This document shows, piece by piece, positions 23,801-38,800 of a stretch of DNA of 64,000 nucleotides. Each line of letters opens with the position of its first letter. Position 1 is the stretch's first letter. Location of the stretch: NCBI RefSeq assembly GCF_905475395.1, contig NC_058339.1:78954520-79018519 (forward strand), read 5' to 3'. The DNA comes from Chrysoperla carnea. Lineage: Eukaryota; Arthropoda; Insecta; Neuroptera; Chrysopidae. The notes below the pieces were generated by a model that was not told the DNA's origin, did no database searches, and saw nothing but the letters and a program-made list of their open reading frames with translations. The position numbers were made by a program, and so were the translations under genes.

Positions 23801-26800
23801 TTTATTCCGCATTGTGTAAATTTGCAAGCATTTACACATTCTTTGTTAACGCACGATTCAGTTGATGGACAATCCGAATCTGAACGGCAGCCAATTTCGT
23901 AACACGCAGTCAATGCGTTTCCTGTATACGAATCTTTGCAACTACAGATTGGTCTATGGAATTGTGTATGACATTCAGCATTTGTGCCACAACTATTTGG
24001 ATATTCTACACAAGGATTTTTACATTGTTGATTAATACATGATTTATCATTTGTACATTCTGAATCTTGAGTACATTCTGGTCGAATTTCTATTGGTGGA
24101 GGTGATAATTTGCATTCGGCAAACGGTGATCCTATATATCCTTTTGGACAAGAACATACAGGATTATGATTTACTACTTGACAAATTGCGTTTATACCAC
24201 AAGCGTCAATGCACGGATCTTTACACTTTTGGTTTAAACATATTCTGGTTCGTGGACAATCTTGATTAATAACACATTCAGGATAGTGACATACTGCATT
24301 ATTATTAACGACACGACATTGTCCATTCAAGCCACATGGAGATGGTGAACAAGGATCAGTGTGTTCAATTATTTCTTTTTTGCAAAGTGTAAATGGATCA
24401 CCCACTAATCCAGATGGGCAACTGCAAACTGGGCTATGATTAATTGTTTGACAAACTGCAGCATATCCACATACACCCGGACAAGGATCTACGCATTTGT
24501 TTCTAACGCATGCTTTATCTTTTGCACAATCTGAACTGATAGTACATTCAGTGCGGCATCCGCTACTAGTTGGACTTCCTTCATATCCTGGTAAACATTC
24601 ACAGATAGCAACATTTCCTTGAGTACGGCAAATTGTATTGCGACCACAAGGTGAAGGATAGCATGGATCGGTTGGCGTTACATCTATTATCAAAAAATCA
24701 ATTTGTTAGTTCTAACATTTTAATTAATTTTTTCAGAAAATAAAAAATGCAATTTGTATGTTTACCTTTAGGTGGTGGAGCTTGTTGGCAAATAGTGAAT
24801 GCATCTCCAGTTGTTCCTTCAGGACATGTACAAATGGGTATGTGATTTCCAACAGTGCAAATTGCACCAACTCCACAAGTTCCTGGACAAGGATCTTGGC
24901 ATTTATTTCGTATACATGCTAAATTCATTGGACAATCTGAATTTGCTAAACATTCTGGACGACAATTTACATATGGATTTCCATGATATTCAGGCAAGCA
25001 TTCACAAATAGGTCTGTTGTTTTCTGTTCTACATCGTGCGTTAGATCCACATGGTGATGGATAACAAGGGTCAGACGGTGGAGTTGGTTTAACAACTAAT
25101 TAAAAAAATTTATTTTAAAATATTGTTTTAAATTGTTAAAAAATTAATCATTTATTTAAAGAAGATAACTATTTTATTTTTAGATACCTTTATATAAATG
25201 CGCTTAAATCAAATCGGTTACATTATAAAATAATTTACCTTTTTTCAATATTATTATACAAAATGTCAATAACATTATTTAGTTTATATACATAAAATTA
25301 TTTCAGTAGTAATAACGCTATTTTTATAGAGAGAACTTATACTTTAAAAAGATTATTTCATAATGTGTTTTTCTTTCAAATATCTTTTTAATTATATTCA
25401 CACGATCAGTGTTCTTTTGAGCTTAAAGCCCTTCTTTTGAGCTTAAACGGAATTGCAGTGATTTATGTTTATTCCTGCGCAAATAGTATTAAAATTATGG
25501 CAGTATAAATACGGCTTTTTCATATGTACAGCAGTGTTTGGATCAAATGTCAAATATTGCGTGCGCGATGCGCGCGCATATAGTCCGCAAGTGCTCGGAC
25601 TAGAAGGAAGTGATTCAAAGTGATTAAAATGATTTTGAAGTTTAAAATGCCTATTCGACACTCCTACCTCTTTCTACCAATTTTAATTGGAACCTTTTCA
25701 CAGGTCACTTTATAGACATAGAATGTTATACAGATGTAACGTTTGGCCATAATTATGGCTGTTAATTATGTTCTATGTATAGTGATTACTTACGATTAAA
25801 TAATTTAGGTTGGCTATATTTGGATATATGATTTTTGAGACATTTTACTTAAATTTCAAAAGCAATGGGAAATGAGTAAACCGAAAGGTCTAAATTTGGA
25901 TGGCTAAACTGGGAATTTCGGCAACAATATAATAATGATGAAGTACAAAATTAACAAAAATAACACTTATCAAAAATTACAAATACCAACAACACAAGAG
26001 AGCAATCTTTTTAAATAGCGAAAGGATAAGCTGTCAAAAGCGCGCTTTAAAAAACTAATACAAAATGAAAAAATATATCAACGCATTCTTTAATCGTTCT
26101 ATCATCTTTTTATTCAATGAAAATAATCAGCTGGATGACCTGATAAAAGTTTTATTTTTTTACTACCCGAAATGGGGTTGAAGCAATCAGCTTACACCAG
26201 TTATATCTATGGAAATTTCATATATCATATTAAATTACGCAGGTACGAGTGTATTATTTCTTTTTGACTTGGGTCACTTTTATTATCGAAGAACACGTCT
26301 CTATTAAATACTATGTCGAAACAATCATAATGTTTAAAAATAAAAATTGTATAATTCATATTTAGCACCCTATAATTACTGGACTAATCAAACAGAACAT
26401 AATTCATCCTTACTTTGTTGAGGTGCTGGAGAACATCTAGTGAAAGGATCACCGACATAATCTGAGATACATATACAATTCGGAACATGGCCTACAACAG
26501 AACATTGAGCATTGATTCCACAAGATCCAGGACAAGGATCTCTACATTTCTGATTAATGCAAGCAAGTGAATTTTGACAATCATCGTGTACCACACATTC
26601 TGGTTTACAAAGTGGTGGTTGACCAATATAATTAGCAATACAAGAACAAGATGCTTGACCATTTGATGAAACTATACAATTTGAATAGGGTCCACATGGC
26701 GATGGCACACATGGATTGAGTGGTTCTTGTGTAACAGGTGGAATAATTAGCCCTAGAAATATTTAAATAACATGATTGAATAATTTGTTGTAAAAACTGA

Positions 26801-29800
26801 TAATTTAATAACTGTAAAATACTCTTACGTTTAGAACATTGAATGAAAGGATCTCCCGTGTACCCAGCCGGGCAACTGCAAATTGCATTATGATTAACAA
26901 CATGACAAATTGCATTTAAGCCGCATGTTCCAGGACAAGGATCAATACATTTACGATTAACACAAGCTTTATTTAACAAACATTCAGAATTTGAAACACA
27001 CTCAGGTCTACACAGTGGTGGTGAACCAATAAAACCTGGCAAGCAACTACAAATAGCTTGGTTATTTAATTCCCTGCATTGACTGTTAGGACCACAGGGT
27101 GATGGGATACATTTCGAGGTTTCTTCCGCTATAATATTAAATAAGTATATTAAAGTTAACAAAAATTTAAACTCCAACATTTCCGTAATAAATTAATACA
27201 TACTAAAGAGAATTGGACGGCATTGAATAAATGGATCGCCGGTATAATTCACTGGACAGCTACAAATTGGTATATGATTAATAACAACGCATTCAGCTGT
27301 TTGTCCACAAGTTCCTGGACAAGGATCAACACATTTATTTCGAATGCAAGTTTTTTCTCTAGAACAGTCCGAACTAAGAACACATTCGGGTCTACATCCA
27401 GAATAAGGATCACCATAATACTCAGTTAAACATGAACAAACTCCATTTAAGCATTCAGCATTTGCACCACAAGGTGATGGATTGCAAGGATCTGTTTCAA
27501 TTGGTTCTGCTGTAATATAGAACAACAATGTATCATTTCATCGAAGATACGACAGATTTTTTTAAAATAAAAAAAAAAACTTACGCGGTGGTGGTGGTTT
27601 AGGATAACAATTACTAAATGGATCACCTGTATATCCTTCAGGGCATGTACAAACAGGTGTATGATTAATAACGTTACACTGCGCAAACAAACCGCAAGAT
27701 CCAGGGCAAGGATCACGGCATTTTTCATGAATACATGCTTGATTACTTGCACATTCAGGATTTATTGTGCATTCTGGACGACAATTTGGTGGACTTCCAA
27801 TATAATTGCTTAAACAAGAGCATGACGGCGTGCCACCGATATCACGACACTCAGAATATGGACCGCATGGCGATGGCAAACATGGATTTGTGTATATTGG
27901 AGTAGCCGGAGGTGGAGACGGTGCTATGTTTTAAGAAGAAAGAAAAATTGTTGATACCAGAAAAAAGTGTACATTTTTAGGAAAATTGAATATAAGTTTC
28001 TTACGTGGTATTGGGAAACATCTGCTGAATGCATCACCAGTATGGCCTGATTTACATGAGCATATTGGACTGTGATTTATAACATGACATTGTGCATTCA
28101 AACCGCAAGGGCCTGGACATGGGTCAACACATTTTTGATTCATACAAGCTTGACTTAAGGGACATTCCGCACTGACAGTACATTCAGGTCGACATCCTGG
28201 TGGTGAGCCAATAAATGTTGGTAAACATGAGCATACTGCTTGGTTATTAATTTCTCTACATTGACTATTGGGTCCACACGGCGTTGGTACACATGGATTA
28301 CCACGCTCTGGTTCAATAGCTGTTAATAATAATTGAGCAGGGTTTTAAAATTTGATTATGAGTATATTCCATTTATAATAATAATTGCCAAAAAATGACA
28401 ACTATCAGATTTAAGAAATAGTTCTTACATTGTGGTGGTTGAATATTGCAATAACGGAAAGGATCTCCCGTATATCCTTGACGACATGTACATGATGGTA
28501 AATGATTGACTACTTGGCAATCTGCATTTTGTCCACATGTTCCTGGACAAGGATCTTGGCATTTTTGTCTGATACATGCACGATTTGATGGACAATCTGA
28601 ATTAAGGACGCATTCTGGCCTACAACCCTCATACGGGTTGCCAATATGGTCTGCCATACAAGTACAAGATCCGGCGCCATTTTGTTCACGGCATATAGCA
28701 TTTGCTCCACATGGAGAAGGTACACAAGGTGTTGGTCTTTCTTGTGGCAATGATTGTATTTCTTGAACATTACAAACAGTGAATGGGTCCCCATAATAGC
28801 CAGGTAAACAAATACAATTTGGTGTATGACTAACTACACGACATTCAGCATTTGCACCACAAGAGCCGGGGCATGGGTCTCGACATTTTCGATTAATACA
28901 TGCTAATTGATTAGAGCATTCTCCGTTACTGATACATTCTGGTCTACAATTTGGTGGTGCACCAATAAATTCTGGTAAGCATGAGCAAGATGGCGAATCA
29001 CCAGAAACTTGACACTGAGCATTAGGACCACATGGTGATGGCTGGCATGGGTTTGTTGGTATTTCCACAGGTGCTTGTTCAGCTGTGATGGTGGAAAGAA
29101 GTATTCGTTAATGAAAGAAGTTTAGTTGGAGAGTTATTCATTGAATGAAAAAAATAGCTTACGTATTGGCGAGCATCGTATAAATGGATCCCCAGTATAT
29201 CTTGGTGGGCAACTACAAATTGGATTGTGATATACAACTTCGCATCTAGCACCAATGCCACATGTACCAGGACATGGATCGCGACATTTTTGATTGCTAC
29301 ATGCCTCATTAGCAGCGCATTCAGAACTAACAACGCACTCTGGTCGACATGTTGGTGGACTACCAATATATCCCGGTACACAAGAACATACAGCTTGCCC
29401 GTTTATTTCGCGACATTGACTGTTTGGTCCACATGGACTTGGATTGCAAGGATTTTTGGCTTCTTGCTCTAAAAATTTTTTTTGTTATGTTAAATTTTTA
29501 TTTGCGATTAGCTTTTAGGTTCAACTTTAAGCAGACAATACATACCAGGTACTGGTCGACATTGTACAAATGCATTTCCCGTTTGACCTGGTGGGCAACT
29601 GCACATTGGAATATGATTAACCACATCACAGAGTGCATTTTGTCCACAAGTGCCAGGGCATGGATTTGTACATTTATTTCGTATACAAGCTTTATCACGT
29701 GGGCAATCCGAACTAAGAACACATTCAGGTCTACATCCAGAATATGGATCACCTTGATATTCAGGTAAGCATGTGCAAACTCCGTTATTACATTGTGCAT

Positions 29801-32800
29801 TTGCACCACATGGAGATGGATTGCAAGGATCGACCTCAATTGCTTCTGCTGTAATATTTTCAAAATAGATGGAGTTTAAATAGCTGTATTAACTTCCTAG
29901 ATTAATGCAGAATCTTACGTGGTGGTGGTGGTTTCGGATAACAATTGCTGAATGGGTCACCTGTAAATCCATCAGGACATGTGCAAACAGGTGTGTGATT
30001 TATAACGCTACACTGCGCATTTACACCACAAGAACCCGGGCATGGATCACGGCATTTTTCACGAATACATGCTTGATTGCTGGGACACTCCGATTGAATT
30101 GTGCATTCGGGCCTACAATTTGGTGGACTTCCAATAAAGTTGCTTTGGCATGTACAAGATGGACCATTTCCGTAAGATTGGCAAATTGAATGAGGCCCAC
30201 ATGGTGATGGTATGCACGGGTTTTCAGGTACTGCTTGCACAGGTTTCTCGACAGCTAAACATACAGGAGGGATATAAAAATAGACGATTTGTAAGAAGCA
30301 TGTCTACCGTAGTAGTTCTTAAAAAATTAGTCAACGAATTCTATTGTTTATCAATTTATGACTTGTAGAGTAAAACTAATACTGGTCAATACAATCTATG
30401 TAAGATGTACTCTGTCCAACTTAATTGTGTTTAAAATCCAAATACCTTGTATTTGGCTATAATATTAAGTATAAACCATAGTACTTTTAATGAATATGAT
30501 GTATTACACTTCATACAAAACAAAATTCACCAAAATTGTCATACTTCGAACGAAATAGCAATGATACGTACAAACTTTACGCAACTAGACATTCCGAAAT
30601 CATTCTTTAAAAAACACAATCTGGGCACTAACGACGAAATAGAAACAAAAAGCCTTTATCAAAACAAAAATTTATGCAAAAATTCTTACGTGGTATTGGA
30701 AAACATCTGCTGAATGCATCACCAGTTTGGCCTGATTTACATGAGCATATTGGACTGTGATTTATAACATGGCATTGTGCATTCAAACCGCAAGGGCCTG
30801 GACATGGGTCAACACATTTTTGATTCATACAAGCTTGACTTAAGGGACATTCCGCACTGACAGTACATTCAGGTCGACATCCTGGTGGTGAGCCAATAAA
30901 TGCTGGTAAACATGAGCATACTGCTTGGTTATTAATTTCTCTACATTGACTATTGGGTCCACACGGCGATGGTACACATGGATTACCACGCTCTGGTTCA
31001 ATAGCTGTTAATAATAATTGAGCAGGGATTTAAAATTTGATTATGAGTATATTCCATTTATAATAATAATTGCCAAAAAATGACAACTATCAAATTTAAG
31101 AAATAGTTCTTACATTGTGGTGGTTGAATATTGCAATAGCGGAAAGGATCTCCCGTATATCCTTGACGACATGTACATGATGGTAAATGATTGACTACTT
31201 GGCAATCTGCATTTTGTCCACATGTTCCTGGACAAGGATCTTGACATTTTTGTCTGATACATGCACGATTTGATGGACAATCTGAATTAAGGACGCATTC
31301 TGGCCTACAACCCTCATACGGGTTGCCAATATGGTCTGCCATACAAGTACAAGATCCGGCTCCATTTTGTTCACGGCATATAGCATTTGCTCCACATGGA
31401 GAAGGTACGCAAGGTGTTGGTTTTTCAGGTGGAAGGGCTTGCATCTCGTGAATATAACAAACAGTGAATGGGTCGCCATAATAGCCAGGCAAACAAATAC
31501 AATTTGGTGTATGACTAACTACACGACATTCTGCATTTGCACCACAAGAGCCGGGACATGGGTCTCGACATTTTTGATTGATGCATGCTAATTGACTAGA
31601 ACATTCTCCGTTACTGACACATTCCGGTCTACAATTTGGTGGTGCACCAATAAATTCTGGTAGGCAGGAGCAAGATGGCGAATCACCAGAAACTTGACAC
31701 TGAGCATTAGGACCACATGGTGATGGCTGGCATGGGTTTGTTGGTATTTCCACGGGTGCTTGTTCAACTGTGATGGTGGAAAGAAGCATTCGTTAAACAA
31801 ATTGAGTTGAAAACATGTTCATTGAATGAAAAAAGTAGCTTACGTATTGGCGAGCATCGTATAAATGGATCCCCAGTATATTTCGGTGGGCAACTACAAA
31901 TTGGATTGTGATATACAACTTCGCATCTAGCACTAATTCCACATGTGCCAGGACATGGGTCTCGACATTTTTGATTGCTACAAGCCTCATTTGAGGCACA
32001 TTCAGAACTAACGACGCATTCTGGCCGACAGGTTGGTGGACTTCCTATGTATCCAGGCACACAAGAACACACAGCTTGTCCGTTTATTTCCCGACATTGA
32101 CTGTTTGGTCCACATGGGCTTGGATTACAAGGATTTTTGGGTTCTTGCGCTACAATTATAAGGATATATTAAATTATATCGAGGATTAATGTTAATGTTA
32201 ACTTTTAAACTGTGAATCCATACCAGGTATTGGTCGACATTGTACAAATGCATTGCCCGTTTGACCTGGTGGGCAACTGCACATTGGAATATGATTAACC
32301 ACATCACAGAGTGCATTTTGTCCACAAGTGCCAGGGCATGGATTTGTACATTTATTTCGTATACAAGCTTTATCACGTGGGCAATCCGAACTAAGAACAC
32401 ATTCAGGTCTACATCCAGAATATGGATCACCTTGATATTCAGGTAAGCACGTGCAAACTCCGTTATTACATTGTGCATTTGCACCACACGGGGATGGATT
32501 GCAAGGATCTTCCTCAATTGCTTCAGCTGTAATATTGAAAAATTTACAAAAATTTTTACATTATGCAAGACTAGAGGCAAAGATATTTATTATATTTCAA
32601 TCTTACGTGGAGGTGGCGGTTTCGGATAACAATTACTGAATGGATCACCAGTATATCCTTCAGGGCATGTACAAACAGGTGTATGATTAATAACACTGCA
32701 TTGAGCATTTGCACCACAAGATCCAGGGCATGGGTCACGACATTTTTCACGAATACATGCTTGATTACTTGCACATTCAGGATTTATTGTGCACTCTGGA

Positions 32801-35800
32801 CGACAATTTGGTGGACTTCCAATATAATTGCTTAAACAAGAGCATGACGGTGTGCCACCGATATCACGACACTCAGAATATGGACCGCATGGCGATGGCA
32901 AACATGGATTTGTGTATATTGGAGTAGCCGGAGGTGGAGACGGTGCTATGTTTTAAGAAGAAAGAAAAATTGTTGATACCAGAAAAAAGTGTACATTTTT
33001 AGGAAAATTGAATATAAGTTTCTTACGTGGTATTGGGAAACATCTGCTGAATGCATCACCAGTGTGGCCTGATTTACATGAGCATATTGGACTGTGATTT
33101 ATAACATGGCATTGTGCATTCAAACCGCAAGGGCCTGGACATGGGTCAACACATTTTTGATTCATACAAGCTTGACTTAAGGGACATTCCGCACTGACAG
33201 TACATTCAGGTCGACATCCTGGTGGTGAGCCAATAAATGTTGGTAAACATGAGCATACTGCTTGGTTATTAATTTCTCTACATTGACTATTGGGTCCACA
33301 CGGCGTTGGTACACATGGATTACCACGCTCTGGTTCAATAGCTGTTAATAATAATTGAGCAGGGTTTTAAAATTTGATTATGAGTATATTCCATTTATAA
33401 TAATAATTGCCAAAAAATGACAACTATCAGATTTAAGAAATAGTTCTTACATTGTGGTGGTTGAATATTGCAATAACGGAAAGGATCTCCCGTATATCCT
33501 TGACGACATGTACATGATGGTAAATGATTGACTACTTGGCAATCTGCATTTTGTCCACATGTTCCTGGACAAGGATCTTGACATTTTTGTCTGATACATG
33601 CACGATTTGATGGACAATCTGAATTAAGGACGCATTCTGGCCTACAACCCTCATACGGGTTGCCAATATGGTCTGCCATACAAGTACAAGATCCGGCGCC
33701 ATTTTGTTCACGGCATATAGCATTTGCTCCACATGGAGAAGGTACACAAGGTGTTGGTCTTTCTTGTGGCAATGATTGTATTTCTTGAACATTACAAACA
33801 GTGAATGGGTCCCCATAATAGCCAGGTAAACAAATACAATTTGGTGTATGACTAACTACACGACATTCAGCATTTGCACCACAAGAGCCGGGGCATGGGT
33901 CTCGACATTTTTGATTAATACATGCTAATTGACTAGAACATTCTCCGTTACTGACACATTCCGGTCTACAATTTGGTGGTGCACCAATAAATTCTGGTAG
34001 GCATGAGCAAGATGGCGAATCACCAGAAACTTGACACTGAGCATTAGGACCACATGGTGATGGCTGGCATGGGTTTGTTGGTATTTCCACGGGTGCTTGT
34101 TCAGCTGTGATGGTGGAAAGAAGTATTCGTTAATGAAAGAAGTTGAGTTGGAGAATTATTCATTGAATGAAAAAAATAGCTTACGTATTGGCGAGCATCG
34201 TATAAATGGATCCCCAGTATATCTTGGTGGGCAACTACAAATTGGATTGTGATATACAACTTCGCATCTAGCACCAATGCCACATGTACCAGGACATGGA
34301 TCGCGACATTTTTGATTGCTACATGCCTCATTAGCAGCACATTCAGAACTAACAACGCATTCTGGTCGACATGTTGGTGGACTACCAATATATCCTGGTA
34401 CACAAGAACATACAGCTTGTCCATTAATTTCGCGACATTGACTGTTCGGTCCACATGGACTTGGATTACAAGGATTTTTGGCTTCTTGCTCTAAAAATTT
34501 TTTTGTTATGTTAAATTTTTATTTGCGATTAGCTTTTAGGTTCAACTTTAAGCAGACAATACATACCAGGTACTGGTCGACATTGTACAAATGCATTTCC
34601 TGTTTGACCTTGTGGGCAACTGCACATTGGAATATGATTAACCACATCACAGAGTGCATTTTGTCCACAAGTGCCAGGGCATGGATTTGTACATTTATTT
34701 CGTATACAAGCTTTATCACGTGGGCAATCCGAACTAAGAACACATTCAGGTCTACATCCAGAATATGGATCACCTTGATATTCAGGTAAGCATGTGCAAA
34801 CTCCGTTATTACATTGTGCATTTGCACCACATGGAGATGGATTGCAAGGATCGACCTCAATTGCTTCTGCTGTAATATTTTTAAAAATGAACACAATTTG
34901 GAATAGTTTGCTAACATTATCAATTTATTTCAATCTTACGTGGTGGTGGTGGTTTCGTATAACAACTGCTGAATGGGTCACCTGTAAATCCTTCTGGACA
35001 GGTGCAGATAGGTGTATGGTTAATAACTGTACATTGAGCATTGACACCACATGAGCCAGGACATGGGTCACGACATTTTTCACGAAGGCATGCTTGGTTG
35101 CTCGAACACTCTGCATTTATTGTGCACTCGGGTCGACAGTTCGGTGGATTTCCAATATATGTACTTAAACAAGAACATGATGGCGCCCCACCTATATCTC
35201 GACATTCCGAATACGGGCCACAAGGCGAAGGTACACAAGGATTGATATAAGTATTTTCTATAGGTTTTTCAGGAGCTGTGAAAAAATGGTATTGGGTTAT
35301 TCTTTGAATTTTGTACCGTAGGGTTTATTCTTACGTTTTATTTGGTTACATCTTGTGAAAGGATCTCCAATATAATTTTGTTTGCAACTGCATATTGGAT
35401 TGTGATTAATAACGGTACATTTTGCATTCAAACCACATACACCGGGGCATGGGTCTACACATTTCTGGTTTATACAAGCTGTACTCTGTGAACATTCGGC
35501 GTTAGTGGTACATTCTGGTCGACATCCTGGTGGTACTCCCAAGAACGTTGGCAAACAAGAGCATACTGCCTGTTCGTTTATTATCTTACACTGGCTGTTA
35601 GGTCCACAAGGTGACGGAATGCATGGATTTGAGGGTGGTGATTCTAAAATAAAAACACAATTTGTTTTTTTGGTAACTGTTCATAGCCATTGAGAAGTGA
35701 AAGCTTTGAGGAGTTTCAATTTATGTGGGATATATTTAGTAAAAGAAATTCGACATAATATTGGGAATATCATTTTGCCGTACGACAATCGGTGGCTTAA

Positions 35801-38800
35801 ATGGAACTACTATAACAATCATAGACTGCAATCCAGCATATGTCAAATAAATAGATGGACAGTAAGATCCTATAGTAATTTACAATCAAACTGTTCAAAT
35901 TATGAATGAACAGTCTTAAAAAAAATCCACACTTTTTTATGGTAAAGTCATTCCATATACCATTTTGATGTTTTTAAAGATTTAATTCTGTTTATTTGTG
36001 ACTTTCCCAATATTAATTATAAACTTCTCAAAAGAACTAATTTTTTATGAATTTTGCAAATTATTTAAGATTGAAAATATGTCTTACGTTCAATTGCAGT
36101 GGGTGGTATAAAGGAACAGAATTTAAATGGATTTCCAGTATATCCAGAGTTGCATGTACATGAAGGCAAATGGTTCACAACTTGACAATCAGCATTAGGA
36201 CCACATGTACCAGGACAAGGGTCTTTACAGATTTGATTTATGCAAGCACGATTTGAAGGGCAATCGGAGTTCAAAATACATTCTGGTCGGCAACCTTCGT
36301 ATGGATTTCCAAAATAATTTGGAAGGCATGAACATGAGCCAATTCGATTTCTTTCACGACAAACAGCATTTGCACCACACGGAGATGGAGTACAAGGAGA
36401 CAGTTTATCGGTTTCCATGATTTCAACTAAAATTAAAATTCTTTTAACATCCATCACTCAGATAACAAATTTTCATTCACTCAGTTAGTAAAATCTAATT
36501 CGAAGCAAGCCATAAAAAAGCAAAATTATTTAGTTGCTGGTTTATTTTTAAAAAAACCCAAAATTTTATACTTAAATGATGTGAATTTTCTTAATTTTAA
36601 ACAAACCATTCATTTCTAACATCATTAATTTAAAAGCGCATTTAAACAACTGTAAAACTTATGCAGAATTAAAAATGTTTAAAATGAAAATAATTATAGA
36701 TAGATTTTAATTCAAAAGAAAAATAACTTCAACATAAGGTTCCAGATTCTTACTTTTAACAATACATTGAGAGAATGGGTCCCCATAATAGCCAGGTAAA
36801 CAAATACAATTTGGTGTATGACTAACTACACGACATTCAGCATTTGCACCACAAGAGCCGGGGCATGGGTCTCGACATTTTTGATTAATACATGCTAATT
36901 GACTAGAACATTCTCCGTTACTGACACATTCCGGTCTACAATTTGGTGGTGCACCAATAAATTCTGGTAGGCATGAGCAAGATGGCGAAACACCAGAAAC
37001 TTGACACTGAGCATTAGGACCACATGGTGATGGCTGGCATGGGTTTGTTGGTATTTCCACGGGTGCTTGTTCAGCTGTGATGGTGGAAAGAAGTATTCGT
37101 TAATGAAAGAAGTTGAGTTGGAGAATTATTCATTGAATGAAAAAAATAGCTTACGTATTGGCGAGCATCGTATAAATGGATCCCCAGTATATCTTGGTGG
37201 GCAACTACAAATTGGATTGTGATATACAACTTCGCATCTAGCACCAATGCCACATGTACCAGGACATGGATCGCGACATTTTTGATTGCTACATGCCTCA
37301 TTAGCAGCACATTCAGAACTAACAACGCACTCTGGTCGACATGTTGGTGGACTACCAATATATCCCGGTACACAAGAACAAACAGCTTGTCCATTAATTT
37401 CGCGACATTGACTGTTTGGTCCACATGGACTTGGATTACAAGGGTGTTTTATTTCGGGTGCTAAAATTATATATTTTATTATATTATTTTAAGGTTTAAG
37501 TTGTTTCATTTTATTTCGTTATTGAATTTCAATTTGCAAATTGAAAAAGTTTACTAATTTTAAAGCATAAATATTACACGTACCAGGTACTGGTCGACAT
37601 TGTACAAATGCATTGCCCGTTTGACCTGGTGGGCAACTGCACATTGGAATATGATTAACCACATCACATAGTGCATTTTGTCCACAAGTGCCAGGGCATG
37701 GATTTGTACATTTATTTCGTATACAAGCTTTATCACGTGGGCAATCCGAACTAAGAACACATTCAGGTCTACATCCAGAATATGGATCACCTTGATATTC
37801 CGGTAAGCATGTACAAACACCATTATCACATTGTGCATTTGCACCGCAAGGTGATGGATTGCAAGGGTCTACCTCAATTGCTTCAGCTGTAATATTGAAA
37901 AATTTACAAAAATTTTTACATTATGCAAGACTAGAGGCAAAGTTATTTATTATATTTCAATCTTACGTGGAGGTGGCGGTTTCGGATAACAATTACTGAA
38001 TGGATCACCAGTATATCCTTCAGGGCATGTACAAACAGGTGTATGATTAATAACACTGCATTGAGCATTTGCACCACAAGATCCAGGGCATGGGTCACGA
38101 CATTTTTCACGAATACATGCTTGATTACTTGCACATTCAGGATTTATTGTGCACTCTGGACGACAATTTGGTGGACTTCCAATATAATTGCTTAAACAAG
38201 AGCATGACGGTGTGCCACCGATATCACGACACTCAGAATATGGACCGCATGGCGATGGCAAACATGGATTTGTGTATATTGGTGCAGCCGGAGGTGGAGA
38301 CGGTGCTATGTTTTAAGAAGAAAGAAAAATTGTTGATACCAGAAAAAAGTGTACATTTTTAGGAAAATTGAATATAAGTTTCTTACGTGGTATTGGGAAA
38401 CATCTGCTGAATGCATCACCAGTATGGCCTGATTTACATGAGCATATTGGACTGTGATTTATAACATGGCATTGTGCATTCAAACCGCAAGGGCCTGGAC
38501 ATGGGTCAACACATTTTTGATTCATACAAGCTTGACTTAAGGGACATTCCGCACTGACAGTACATTCAGGTCGACATCCTGGTGGTGAGCCAATAAATGT
38601 TGGTAAACATGAGCATACTGCTTGGTTATTAATTTCTCTACATTGACTATTGGGTCCACACGGCGTTGGTACACATGGATTACCACGCTCTGGTTCAATA
38701 GCTGTTAATAATAATTGAGCAGGGTTTTAAAATTTGATTATGAGTATATTCCATTTATAATAATAATTGCCAAAAAATGACAACTATCAGATTTAAGAAA

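Noticed and set aside
25559-25577. CpG-rich spot as a promoter or CpG island
   Set aside because: Only about 20 bp within an AT-rich intron; too small, with no core promoter elements around it.
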